This document shows positions 17,357 to 25,441 of a DNA stretch of 64,000 nucleotides, in pieces. Source of the stretch: Halovenus rubra (GTDB lineage Archaea > Halobacteriota > Halobacteria > Halobacteriales > Haloarculaceae); the NCBI RefSeq assembly GCF_026586665.1, contig NZ_JAODIY010000010.1:243337-307336 (forward strand). Reading direction: 5' to 3'. Both the position numbers and the translations under genes were made by a program. Position 1 is the stretch's first letter. Every line of letters starts with the position of its first letter. Under the pieces are notes generated by a model. The model saw nothing but the letters and a program-made list of their open reading frames with translations. It did no database searches and had not been told where the DNA came from.

Positions 17357-18538
17357 ATGGAACCAACAGTCATCGGTCTGTTTCTCGTTGCTGGCCTTGC
17401 AAGCCTGTTTATGTCGTGGGTAATCGGTGCTGGCTCAAGCGGTGCGACGCCGTTTGCCCCGGCAGTCGGCGCGAATGCGATTTCGACGATGCGCGCTGCG
17501 TTCATCGTCGGCATCTTCGGGTTCACTGGTGCAGTCGTACAGGGAGCAAACGTCTCCAAAGCGGTGGGCCGTGGTCTCGTTGGTGGCACCAGCCTCCCAG
17601 CATCGGGAGTTATCGTGGTCCTGTTCATCGGTGCTGGGCTTATGACAATCGGCATCAAGACAGGGTATCCGATTGCGACGGCCTTTACAGTCACCGGGTC
17701 GGTCGTTGGCGTCGGACTCGCACTCGGGGGAACACCAGTTTGGTCGAAGTACCTGCAAGTCAGTGCTGTCTGGGTACTTACACCGTTTGTCGGTGGCGGC
17801 CTTGCATACGGTATCGCGAGTATTCTGCCGCGCAACGATGTCGCTGAGCGACACAGTGTTGCAGGGCTTGCCGGTCTTGTCGGCGCAGTCCTAGCAAATC
17901 TCGAATTTGCCTACCTTGGTCCGGGAAAGACCGCAGCGACGGTGACAGGTGTTGTCAAGCAAACGCTTGATACAGAGAGCACGATGGTGCCAGCCGTGGT
18001 TTCAATAGGTGTGGGTGTCTCGGTTGCCAGCCTTGTCTGGTTCGATATCCGCCGTGATCTGACTGGTGGCCTCCGTCGTGTCCTGCTTGTCCTTGGGTCA
18101 CTCGTCGCGTTCTCGGCCGGCGGCAGTCAGGTTGGACTCGCTGTTGGTCCGTTACTGCCGTTGTTGGACGAGCTTGGCATGGTCTCAGTGACAGCGGTTC
18201 TTATTGGCGGCGGCATCGGAATTCTCGCTGGCTCTTGGACCGGCGCACCACGGATGATAAAGTCACTGGCGCGGGATTACTCCTCGCTTGGTCCGCGTCG
18301 CTCTATTGCGGCGCTCGTCCCGTCGTTTCTCATCGCACAAGTGGCCGTGTTGCTTGGCGTTCCTGTCTCGTTCAACGAAATCGTTGTTAGTGCCATTATC
18401 GGAAGCGGTGCCGCAGTCGGCGGCGGTGAGGCAGTAAGCGTACGGAAAATTCTCGTGACAGTCGGTGCGTGGGTCGGCTCGCTGGCGCTTGCGCTGGTCG
18501 TCGGCTACGTCACCGCATTCATACTTCCGATGAGTTAG
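17357..18538 (+). CDS. PiT-family anion permease, probably for a sulfur anion
   Basis: The 393-residue protein has about ten membrane segments and the paired PiT/PHO4 signatures: an N-terminal block around ATPFAPAVGANAISTMRAAF and a C-terminal block around IIGSGAAVGGGEAVSVRKIL. PiT proteins usually carry phosphate, but the Bacillus sulfate permease CysP is in the same family. Lying directly after two YeeE permeases and before thioredoxin, it more probably carries sulfate or thiosulfate; that is inference from context. No phosphate genes are nearby. Confidence 0.85.
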   Translation: MEPTVIGLFLVAGLASLFMSWVIGAGSSGATPFAPAVGANAISTMRAAFIVGIFGFTGAVVQGANVSKAVGRGLVGGTSLPASGVIVVLFIGAGLMTIGIKTGYPIATAFTVTGSVVGVGLALGGTPVWSKYLQVSAVWVLTPFVGGGLAYGIASILPRNDVAERHSVAGLAGLVGAVLANLEFAYLGPGKTAATVTGVVKQTLDTESTMVPAVVSIGVGVSVASLVWFDIRRDLTGGLRRVLLVLGSLVAFSAGGSQVGLAVGPLLPLLDELGMVSVTAVLIGGGIGILAGSWTGAPRMIKSLARDYSSLGPRRSIAALVPSFLIAQVAVLLGVPVSFNEIVVSAIIGSGAAVGGGEAVSVRKILVTVGAWVGSLALALVVGYVTAFILPMS

Positions 18539-18640
18539 CTGCACGGAGTTCTGTCCGTTGCTGGTTATAGCAGCGGCGTTGGCTCCGCTCTGCTTGTCAG
18601 CGGTGCTGTCGTCGATAGCACAGTAAGTGAACTCAGGGAA

Positions 18641-18832
18641 TCAGAGGTAACGAGTTCCCCTGCTGCTGGGCAGTCTTTTTATATTGCCATAATTATACAA
18701 TATTGTCCCACATACAACAGGCAACGTGTACAGAAGCATCCAAATTCCATGTCCAAGCAGTGACAGCAGGATTGGGAGAGTACACAGGATTGACGGCCAG
18801 ACAGAGACGTATTCAGGCGCTGCTCGGGCCAT
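18641..18832 (-). CDS. possible small membrane protein
   Basis: An open frame of 63 residues from the ATG at 18832 reads MARAAPEYVSVWPSILCTL and continues with hydrophobic stretches (LPILLSLLGHGIWMLLYTLP) before a basic tail. Upstream in-frame ATGs at 18865 and 18877 would lengthen it. It has membrane-protein character, but no promoter, family or neighbour supports it, and its end overlaps the AT-rich palindrome at 18697-18706. It may be chance. Confidence 0.3.
   Translation of the reverse strand: MARAAPEYVSVWPSILCTLPILLSLLGHGIWMLLYTLPVVCGTILYNYGNIKRLPSSRGTRYL
18697..18706. promoter_or_regulatory. palindrome ACAATATTGT
   Basis: This perfect 10-bp palindrome (ATACAATATTGTCC with flanks) lies in the 580-base region between the PiT permease and thioredoxin. 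It resembles ATACAGTATTGTGC at 19061-19074. It could be an operator, but no start codon is close to it on the plus strand. Confidence 0.4.
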
Positions 18833-19037
18833 AGCACCACTCACTACTGAGGGGATGAGATTCATTGTCAACAGCATGCTGCGTGATACAACGGTGATTC
18901 CGGACCGGGCTCGCTCAAAACGGATGCTTATCTAAGAGTTCGAGCGGAAAGACGAGGCTTTGGCGGCGTCAATCCAGTCCGGCAGTAGACTCTCTCTTAG
19001 AGTAGTGTCGGCTACTACTAGGAGTGACTCGTTAGGC

Positions 19038-19055
19038 GAGCCTGACGTTAGGCTC
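19038..19055. promoter_or_regulatory. near-perfect palindrome GAGCCT-GACGTT-AGGCTC
   Basis: The 18-bp element is symmetric except for one pair at the centre, and a further GTTAGGC half-site lies at 19031-19037. It sits just before the ATACAGTATTGTGC element, 66-83 bases before the thioredoxin ATG. It is probably a regulator site. Confidence 0.45.
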
Positions 19056-19060
19056 TCTTG

Positions 19061-19074
19061 ATACAGTATTGTGC
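19061..19074 (+). promoter_or_regulatory. AT-rich element upstream of thioredoxin
   Basis: ATACAGTATTGTGC lies about 15 bases upstream of the presumed TATA box (TTAACT at ~19089). It matches the elements before the TusA-DsrE operon and the class V aminotransferase. Confidence 0.45.
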
Positions 19075-19120
19075 TTAACCCTCAAAACCCTTAACTGCAT
19101 TCAGGCCATACCTGAGAGTG

Positions 19121-19474
19121 ATGTCAACGCCTACGACTACTGAGGGTAGCGGGCCTGAGGAACCAATTCACGTCGACGGACAGACAGAACTAGATGCCGC
19201 CGTTTCCGACTATGATGTTGTTCTAGCAGATTTCTACGCCGACTGGTGTGGTCCGTGTCAGATGCTTGAACCGGTTGTCAAGACGCTCGCAGCTGAGACT
19301 GACACAGCAGTCACGAAGGTGGACGTAGACGCCAACCAGCAACTTGCCTCGACCTACGGCGTTCGCGGCGTCCCGACACTCGTGTTGTTTGCCGGTGGCG
19401 AACAAGTAGAAGAGATTGTTGGCGTCAAATCCGAAGACGAACTCCGCTCACTTATCGAGCGCTATACTGAGTAG
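19121..19474 (+). CDS. trx: thioredoxin
   Basis: The 117-residue protein has the thioredoxin fold with DFYADWCGPCQMLEP; the redox pair is C43 and C46. The cis-proline motif RGVPTLVLF is near residue 87. It reduces disulfides or persulfides in the cytoplasm. The N-terminal ~20 residues are an acidic extension common in haloarchaea. The ATG at 19121 is used; a GTG immediately precedes it in frame. It follows the sulfur import genes and precedes a metallo-hydrolase by 49 bases, suggesting it serves persulfide handling. Confidence 0.95.
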   Translation: MSTPTTTEGSGPEEPIHVDGQTELDAAVSDYDVVLADFYADWCGPCQMLEPVVKTLAAETDTAVTKVDVDANQQLASTYGVRGVPTLVLFAGGEQVEEIVGVKSEDELRSLIERYTE

Positions 19475-19523
19475 GACCACCACGGAACCAACGTTCAAGA
19501 ACGTGGCGGGCGTGGACGCTGGT

Positions 19524-20132
19524 ATGGATGTACAGATGGTCACCGCGGATGCAGATGGGTTTACGTGTAACGCGTATCTCGCATTGGGGGAGCAAACAAC
19601 CTTGGTGGATGCCGGTGCGATGGCTGGTGTCGAAGACGTGATTCAAGCGCAGACAGACACACTCGATAGCGTCGTCTTGACCCACCAGCACGGTGACCAC
19701 GTTAGCGAACTTGATTCAGTTCTCTCGACGTTTGATGCCGACTGCTATGCCTATAACGACCACCCGAGCCGAACACACGAAGTTGCCGACGAAGACGAAA
19801 TTCAGGTTGGTGATGAACTCTGTGAGGTCGTGTACACGCCAGGGCACGCTGATGACCACATTTCGCTTGTCGGTGAGCAGTCGTTGTTCTCAGGAGACGT
19901 GGTTGTTTACAACGACGGCGCGTTCGATGACGGCAGTTTCGGGCGCACTGACTATCCCGGCCAGTCACGCGAGCGACTCATCGAGTCCATCAAAGCGTTG
20001 CTCAACCGAATGCCTTCGGTTGAGGCGATGTATGCCGGCCACGGTGATGTCTACAAGGGAGATGTGCAGACAGTGATAGAGCGGGCGCTCGAACGGGCAA
20101 CGCGTTACGAACCAAAGTATCCGGACGAGTGA
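19524..20132 (+). CDS. metallo-beta-lactamase fold hydrolase (glyoxalase II-like)
   Basis: The 202-residue protein begins MDVQMVTADADGFTCNAYLA and carries the metal motif THQHGDHVS near residue 54, with VYTPGHADDHISL and YAGHGDVY further on supplying the remaining ligands. It is the size of a small glyoxalase II or persulfide hydrolase. The ATG at 19524 fits the family start; the open frame extends upstream into the thioredoxin gene without homology. Position at the end of the sulfur island suggests a thiol ester or persulfide substrate, which is inference. Confidence 0.88.
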   Translation: MDVQMVTADADGFTCNAYLALGEQTTLVDAGAMAGVEDVIQAQTDTLDSVVLTHQHGDHVSELDSVLSTFDADCYAYNDHPSRTHEVADEDEIQVGDELCEVVYTPGHADDHISLVGEQSLFSGDVVVYNDGAFDDGSFGRTDYPGQSRERLIESIKALLNRMPSVEAMYAGHGDVYKGDVQTVIERALERATRYEPKYPDE

Positions 20133-20164
20133 ATCGACCCCGTGCTGTCCAGAGAGATGGTGAG

Positions 20165-20524
20165 TTACGAATGACAGTCGGGTGACTCGGCCGCCGTCAA
20201 TGGGGAGCACGACGTGCCGGTTTGGTTCACTGCCGGAACACACAGTCGCCAGCCCAGTGTGAGAAAACGGGTCGTCAGCCGCACAGCCGCGAGACAGTAA
20301 GCGACCACAGGGAGCGAGGTGGCTGTTGCCTTCGCAGTTACAGGCGGCCTGACAGTCACAGTTTCACCGCACGTCGGACAGTCAAGATGGCGACCCGATT
20401 TCGTCACTTGTACCTGCCAATCGCCGTCAACCCGGCTCTCGTGCCAGCATTCCGGACAGAAGAGTTGAGACTTTTCCGGGGAGGCACAGGAACCGGTCTG
20501 GGGTGTGGCAGTGGCCGGTGACAT
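20165..20524 (-). CDS. zinc-ribbon protein with hydrophobic tail
   Basis: The 119-residue protein has a zinc ribbon built from CPEC (residue ~24) and CPTC (~48), spaced by HESRVDGDWQVQVTKSG and similar residues. It ends with a hydrophobic segment (SLPVVAYCLAAVRLTTRFLT). The start at 20524 is set by an ATATAA box at 20550-20555 (minus strand TTATAT) 27 bases upstream. A ribbon plus a membrane anchor is common among small haloarchaeal proteins of unknown role. It lies between the metallo-hydrolase and eL40. Confidence 0.65.
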   Translation of the reverse strand: MSPATATPQTGSCASPEKSQLFCPECWHESRVDGDWQVQVTKSGRHLDCPTCGETVTVRPPVTAKATATSLPVVAYCLAAVRLTTRFLTLGWRLCVPAVNQTGTSCSPLTAAESPDCHS

Positions 20525-20549
20525 GCACTGACTGCTAGAAGATGGGTGC

Positions 20550-20555
20550 ATATAA
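20550..20555 (-). promoter_or_regulatory. TATA box for the zinc-ribbon gene
   Basis: The minus strand reads TTATAT about 27 bases before the ATG at 20524, which selects that start among three in-frame candidates. Confidence 0.5.
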
Positions 20556-20708
20556 GTTTGGTGTCGGATGGTATTGTGTGGTAGAAGATGGGATATAGCG
20601 GTAATCAACTCAAGGCGCGAGCGAACGCTACCGCTGGAGACAAAGTAAGAAAGGACAGATAGAGCTAACGCTGGTGGGAATGCGAGACACGGTCGGGTGA
20701 CCGGACGC

Positions 20709-20858
20709 TCAGGTACTACGGCTTTCGCGTGCCTTCGGACGGAGGTTACCGTAGCCACATTTCCGGCAACTGTCGGTACGCTGGGGGTTGCGAGCGTTAC
20801 ACCGCATGCAGACCTGCGCCGTGAAGAGTCGTTCTTCTGCTTCGTCGAACTTAGCCAT
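20709..20858 (-). CDS. rpl40e: 50S ribosomal protein eL40
   Basis: Read directly from the minus strand: 49 residues beginning [20 protein letters not shown], with a second cysteine pair in [15 protein letters not shown]. The four cysteines (C17, C20, C31, C34) bind zinc. This matches the archaeal eL40 family in length and sequence, a small basic protein of the large ribosomal subunit. It is short enough to be missed by gene callers. It lies downstream of the alpha/beta hydrolase with 61 bases between them. Confidence 0.95.
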   Translation of the reverse strand: MAKFDEAEERLFTAQVCMRCNARNPQRTDSCRKCGYGNLRPKARESRST

Positions 20859-20919
20859 ACCCGCGCCTTATCGTGGGCGACGTTAAGTGTTTCCGGTTCG
20901 GGTTGTCGGCCTTCCCACG

Positions 20920-21984
20920 TCAGAGATGCCCGGCCCTACCGAGATGGTCGGTCAACGCTGACAGCACCTCGTCGTGTTGTTCGATATGGGGAGAGTGTCC
21001 CGCATCCTCGACGACGACCTCCCTGTACTCGCCGCCAGCGTCAGCGTACTCCTCGAAGATATCTCGGGTCTGTGTAACCATCGGCTGTGGCGGATAGGTG
21101 TCTTGGCCGGGCCAGTCGGGTAGTTCGCCGATTTTTCCAAGATAACCAGCATCGAAAAACGACGTGTCTGAAACGATACGGTCATCTGCTCCACGAACCC
21201 ACAAGATTGGTGGAGAAGGGTCAGTATCGACGATACCAGTAAGGTCAAGATACTTCGGCGAAAGCGCATTGTTTGTGCCACCCTCACCCGGCGCGACGCC
21301 AGGCCAGTTCTCTGAAGACGTTGTATCTCCCGGATAGTAGTTGTCGCCGGTCTCAGTATTCAACAGCGCATCGACGTACACATCTTCGAGATCGGGATCA
21401 AGTTCAGTGTCGGGCGCGAGATAGAACGCTCGCATGACGTTGCGTGGTGAGGCGTCGGATTCGTCGCTCCGGTCGTTGGCCTCCAGTCGCTCGATAAACT
21501 CGTCGTTTGCCATCCCGCCACCAGTCCCTGCGTAGTCGGGCTGACAGGGCGTCCCGTCACGCAACGTGCCACCGTACCCGTACGGCGACACCGGATTTAG
21601 CAGCGTAAGCGAGGCGACCGCGCCCGGCTGTTCAATTGCGTATCGCATCGCGACGCCGCCACCAGTCGACCAACCGACGAGCGCCGGCTGAGTTAGCCCA
21701 AGTGTAGTCACCAGCGAAGCAATATCCTCAGAAAAGTCACGGAGACCCCGAGTGGCGTCGATTGGACATCGTTCGGAGTGACCATACCCCCGCAGATCAG
21801 GTGCAACCGCGCGGTAGCTATCGGGCAGGTCCGCAAGCAACTCTGCGTAGAAGCGCGCGGATGAAGCGTTACCGTGGATGAACACTACCGGGTCGCCGTC
21901 CTCACGACCAGTTTCGAGGAGATGTGTTTCGAGGCGGTCCGTGGACACTGTCCGGGAGCTGACACCCTCTGGGAGAGAACACAT
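20920..21984 (-). CDS. alpha/beta hydrolase
   Basis: The 354-residue protein has the alpha/beta hydrolase fold with PVVFIHGNASSARFY (oxyanion loop), the DLRGYGHSE block near residue 60, and a nucleophile elbow GWSTGGG in which Ser is the nucleophile. Late acidic and histidine residues occur in WVRGADDRIV and DAGHSPHIEQ. A 60-70 residue insertion between elbow and C-terminus makes it longer than simple esterases. The ATG at 21984 is supported by a TTTATT box about 30 bases upstream. The substrate is unknown; hydrolase or haloperoxidase-like activity is likely. Confidence 0.85.
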   Translation of the reverse strand: MCSLPEGVSSRTVSTDRLETHLLETGREDGDPVVFIHGNASSARFYAELLADLPDSYRAVAPDLRGYGHSERCPIDATRGLRDFSEDIASLVTTLGLTQPALVGWSTGGGVAMRYAIEQPGAVASLTLLNPVSPYGYGGTLRDGTPCQPDYAGTGGGMANDEFIERLEANDRSDESDASPRNVMRAFYLAPDTELDPDLEDVYVDALLNTETGDNYYPGDTTSSENWPGVAPGEGGTNNALSPKYLDLTGIVDTDPSPPILWVRGADDRIVSDTSFFDAGYLGKIGELPDWPGQDTYPPQPMVTQTRDIFEEYADAGGEYREVVVEDAGHSPHIEQHDEVLSALTDHLGRAGHL

Positions 21985-22287
21985 ATGTTGTTGTACGTAC
22001 AACTGGCGAATAAATGTGGGGCGTACTGAAGGTGATGTGCCAGTCTCTTGGTTCATTCGGTGCTGGTCGTGTCGTCGGGTGCGGTAGAAGCTCGGCGACG
22101 GGTACATACCCGCGTTCGTGTTGACTTGTTCTCTCTATTGCCAGTTTCAGGGCGTGATGACCGCCAGCCACGTCACAGACACCGCTTATCACGATTTGCT
22201 CACGTGGCCTCAAACCAATTACACTCAGTTGACGCCAGATTATCGACTAACTCGTCGGTCGTTGCGTGAAAGAAAAGTATTCGCTAG
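21985..22287. other. intergenic region, 303 bases
   Basis: Other than the TTTATT box of the alpha/beta hydrolase gene near 22010 I see nothing convincing here. Short open frames on both strands lack family features and promoter signals. Confidence 0.4.
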
Positions 22288-23010
22288 TCAGAGTGGGCCA
22301 GTGTCGGTTTCGAGGAGCGTTCTGGTATACTGCGCCTGAAGGCGAGCAAGGCCGTTCAGAAGGTTAAGTGAGACAACGAGGAACACAACTCCAACAGCTG
22401 CGACACCAATTGCCTCAGGGAGTGTATCGACGACCCAGGGACCGAAATTATACTGTGTAATGGACAGTTCACTCGCTGTGCCCACCGTCGCGTCTGGGTC
22501 GTCGTAGATGAACGGTGCTGCAAGCAGTGCCCCTGTGAGGGCACCTGAGGTGACCAGAGCAACCAGTGAAAGCAGTCCAAACACGAACTTCGAGAGGACG
22601 ACAACGATGCTTGTCCACGTTGAGGTGGCAGTCACGAGGCGTTTGCACGCGGTAACGAACCCATTACCAGGGCGGGCGAACCATTCTTGCCAATCGAACG
22701 TACCGAGAGCCGCCGGCACCGAGGTCTGGACCCCAACAAGTCGAGTGGCGAGTGAGGCTTCGAGACCAGCGGCGAGAGTCGCTCCCGAAATTGTTACGAG
22801 TAAAATCGGGAGTCCGACAACCGTAATAAGTAGGCCCAGACCGAGCGCGCCGCCGCTGATGAAACACACAAAATACACAATTCCAAGCGGGAAGGCAAGC
22901 ATGAGGTAGATTAGGTTCTTGTACGTCTGCGGTTCTACGGGTGCGACGACAAACCGACGAATCGCCGAAGCAACGCCCTGTGTCTGTGTTGATGAGCCAG
23001 TTCGATTCAT
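22288..23010 (-). CDS. putative sensor-domain membrane protein
   Basis: The 240-residue protein starts with ~25 polar residues and then YKNLIYLMLAFPLGIVYFVC, the signature of the 'putative sensor' membrane domain (PF13796 type). It has four to five hydrophobic segments (residues ~33-85, ~135-170, ~200-225). In bacteria this domain sits in front of histidine kinases; here it stands alone, as is usual in haloarchaea. A GTTTCA-N5-TGAAAC inverted repeat lies 48-64 bases before the start. Confidence 0.75.
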   Translation of the reverse strand: MNRTGSSTQTQGVASAIRRFVVAPVEPQTYKNLIYLMLAFPLGIVYFVCFISGGALGLGLLITVVGLPILLVTISGATLAAGLEASLATRLVGVQTSVPAALGTFDWQEWFARPGNGFVTACKRLVTATSTWTSIVVVLSKFVFGLLSLVALVTSGALTGALLAAPFIYDDPDATVGTASELSITQYNFGPWVVDTLPEAIGVAAVGVVFLVVSLNLLNGLARLQAQYTRTLLETDTGPL

Positions 23011-23369
23011 TACTCAGTTGAACCTAGCTCTCGGGAGACCGTAATTTCCAGTTCAATGTTTCAACTACTGAAACAGACCCCACCTGTTTTGTGCTCTCTA
23101 CGCTGTTCTTTCGGTGTTTCGGCTTGGATGGCAACTTCATCTAACGGGATATAGTCGTACTCTGTGTGTTGTGTCCGAACAGCAGTTGCCACGACCCTGT
23201 CTCGCCTCGGTTCTCACGCCAGAGCACTGTCTGCTCGGTCACCTCCATGTTCCACCGGTAGGGATGTGTGTTGAGACAGCGGGGTACAGCGACCCCGAGC
23301 TCGTGTAGACGACATGTTCAGGCTGCCCCGGACCACAACGGCTACCTGCCACGAGTGAGAGAGACAACT
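23011..23369. other. intergenic region with an inverted repeat
   Basis: The 359-base gap contains the inverted repeat GTTTCA-ACTAC-TGAAAC at 23058-23074 and no convincing gene. The remainder is ordinary mixed sequence; the Nudix gene on the plus strand begins at its right edge. Confidence 0.4.
23058..23074. promoter_or_regulatory. inverted repeat GTTTCA-N5-TGAAAC
   Basis: Perfect 6-bp arms with a 5-base centre lie 48-64 bases upstream of the sensor-domain gene start at 23010 (minus strand). The position is suitable for an operator. No matching regulator is identified. Confidence 0.4.
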
Positions 23370-23843
23370 ATGAACGAATCAACGCTATGTCACCCAATTA
23401 TTGATGGAGAGTTACTGTTGATTCGAAAGCAACGAGGGCTTGGCGAGGGGAATCTCGTCGGGCCGGGAGGAAAACTCGAAGCTGGGGAAACACCACTCAC
23501 AGCCGCCCGACGCGAAGTGCGTGAAGAACTACACGTCGAGGCGACCGGTGTCCAGAAGTGTGGCGAGTTCGGCTTTCACTTCCGAGATGAGGAACTCGAC
23601 GAGGACTCGATGTACGTCCACGTCTTCACCGCCGACGGTATCGACGGAACGCCGGAGGCAACCGAGGAGGCGGTACCTGAGTGGCACGACGCTGATGAGC
23701 TTCCCTACGACGAGATGTGGGTCGATGACCGTATCTGGATGCCCCATATGCTGCAAGACCAGACCTTTACCGGGACATTCGTTCTCACAGACGACGGCGA
23801 TGCAATGCATCGCTACGAGATGGAACTCGGTGTAGAGTTTTAG
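23370..23843 (+). CDS. Nudix hydrolase (MTH1/8-oxo-dGTPase-like)
   Basis: The 157-residue protein has a complete Nudix box, GPGGKLEAGETPLTAARREV followed by REELHVE, at residues ~32-58. The preceding LLIRKQRGLGEGNLV resembles MTH1-type 8-oxo-dGTP diphosphatases. It probably sanitises oxidised nucleotides or cleaves another nucleoside diphosphate derivative. The ATG at 23370 fits the family start; the upstream frame shows no conservation. It is a single-gene unit converging on the REC-PAS-kinase gene. Confidence 0.88.
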   Translation: MNESTLCHPIIDGELLLIRKQRGLGEGNLVGPGGKLEAGETPLTAARREVREELHVEATGVQKCGEFGFHFRDEELDEDSMYVHVFTADGIDGTPEATEEAVPEWHDADELPYDEMWVDDRIWMPHMLQDQTFTGTFVLTDDGDAMHRYEMELGVEF

Positions 23844-23871
23844 GACTGATTAACCAGTCTCTTAGATGTCC

Positions 23872-25296
23872 CTACTGCTCTGGCTCAGCTTTGGGAAGTT
23901 CGACGGTAAAGACAGAGCCAGCGTTTGCCTCTGATGAGTCACTGTCTTCGACCCATATTTGACCGTTGTACTGGTCAACTAGCGTCGAGACGAGAAAGAG
24001 ACCGACACCGCTGCCAGGACTGTCTGCGTCCATCGTGCCCTTCTCGAAGATTGTCTCTTTGTTTTCATCGGGGATACCGGGTCCGTTATCCTCGACGTAG
24101 ATTCGGACGTGTGTGTCGGTTTCTTCGACGGTAACGAACGCCTCGGGATTGTCGGCCTTGTTGTGCCGGATTGCGTTACTCAGCAGATTACCAAACACTG
24201 ACGAAAGGAGTTCATTCGCCTTGACCGTCACCGACGGGATATTCTCAATGACGACGGTTCCCTCGGCGAACGCTTCACGTTTCTTTTCGATTTCAGTTTC
24301 GAGGACCGTCGCAATATCGACTGGTTCGAGTTCGAGATCACCTTCTCCCTCGATTGATTCAACGAAGTCGCGTGCAATCGTGGTGAACTCGGCGATATGG
24401 TTGCTTGTGTCCTGAATCCGGTCGACGAACTCTTGACCCGAGTCGTCGACGTGGGAACCAAGACTTCCGGCCCACATCATCAATAACTGGACATCGTTTC
24501 TGATGTCGTGGCTGACGATACGGTTGATCATCGCCAGGGTTTGAGTTTTCTGTTCGAGTTCGCGCTCGTTGTGTTTCTGGTGGGTCATCTCTCGCGTGAC
24601 CAACTGTACCATTTCGTCACCGCCAGCTGAGAGTGGCACCGCGATGTTGTGGAAATGCCGGACGCCAATGCTGTCCTGAAACGTAACTGCGTTCCCGAGT
24701 GCGAGTGCCTGCTTGCACATGTCGAGTCGCCCCTCAGCAATTTCATCGGGAAGAAATGCCGAAATCTGCTGGCCGACGAGTTCCGACTGGGGGGCACTAA
24801 ACTCGGTTGCCATCGAGTCGTTTGCTGCGATAATTTCACCATCAAGACGAAGTTGAGCAATAACATCGGGAGAGTTGGCAACCAGTTGCTCGTATTTCCG
24901 CTGTGTCCGGCGCTGCTCAACAAGGTTCCGAATGCGGTTGACCAAGAGGTCAAGTGACTCCTCCATTACCGACTCCTTGAGCAGGTAGTCGTCAATCCCA
25001 ACAGTAATTGCCTGGCTCGCGACTTCTTCGTTTCCCTGCGCGGTAAGTAATACGAACGGGACCTCCATCTCTTCTTCGATCATCTCGTAGAGTTCTAGCC
25101 CCGAAGTGACCGGCATTTCGTAATCACTCACGATACAGTCAAAGGACTGTTCGCGCGCTTCGGATAGTGCATCGGCGGCGTTTTGCGCCATCGTCGTGGT
25201 GATTTCGTATTCAGTTTCGAGCTTGTCTGAGAGCATCGAAGCGAAGAAATCGCTATCGTCCACAACGAGTACTGAAAGTGACTCGCGGCTCACCAT
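23872..25296 (-). CDS. REC-PAS-histidine kinase hybrid
   Basis: The 474-residue soluble protein begins with a receiver domain (residues ~6-120) whose phospho-accepting aspartate is D58 in IVSDYEMP. A PAS domain follows (~130-245). Then comes a kinase core with the phospho-histidine H263 in IVSHDIRND, an N box NLLSNAIRHN, and G boxes DNGPGIPDENK and GSGVGLFLV. It senses a cytoplasmic signal through PAS and is probably modulated by REC phosphorylation. There is no membrane segment. The ATG at 25296 starts right at the receiver domain. No separate output regulator is adjacent. Confidence 0.9.
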   Translation of the reverse strand: MVSRESLSVLVVDDSDFFASMLSDKLETEYEITTTMAQNAADALSEAREQSFDCIVSDYEMPVTSGLELYEMIEEEMEVPFVLLTAQGNEEVASQAITVGIDDYLLKESVMEESLDLLVNRIRNLVEQRRTQRKYEQLVANSPDVIAQLRLDGEIIAANDSMATEFSAPQSELVGQQISAFLPDEIAEGRLDMCKQALALGNAVTFQDSIGVRHFHNIAVPLSAGGDEMVQLVTREMTHQKHNERELEQKTQTLAMINRIVSHDIRNDVQLLMMWAGSLGSHVDDSGQEFVDRIQDTSNHIAEFTTIARDFVESIEGEGDLELEPVDIATVLETEIEKKREAFAEGTVVIENIPSVTVKANELLSSVFGNLLSNAIRHNKADNPEAFVTVEETDTHVRIYVEDNGPGIPDENKETIFEKGTMDADSPGSGVGLFLVSTLVDQYNGQIWVEDSDSSEANAGSVFTVELPKAEPEQ

Positions 25297-25441
25297 AGTT
25301 GTGACTGATGTACGTAATACAGTAGGCTGATAGTAATATACAATTGTTGGTACCGGAATCGTCACCCGACAGAAGAGAATTCTCCACTCTCTGCCGCTGA
25401 GACAGCCATTACGTATCTATCTACACTGTGCAACAAAAGGT

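Larger units (their letters stand above)
18539..19120. other. 582-base intergenic region before thioredoxin
   Basis: Apart from the weak minus-strand ORF, the region holds several symmetric elements: ACAATATTGT at 18697-18706, an AGTAGT / ACTACT inverted repeat at 19001-19019, a near-perfect palindrome at 19038-19055, and ATACAGTATTGTGC at 19061-19074. A TTAACT box at ~19089 probably belongs to the thioredoxin gene. No RNA gene was recognised. Confidence 0.5.
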
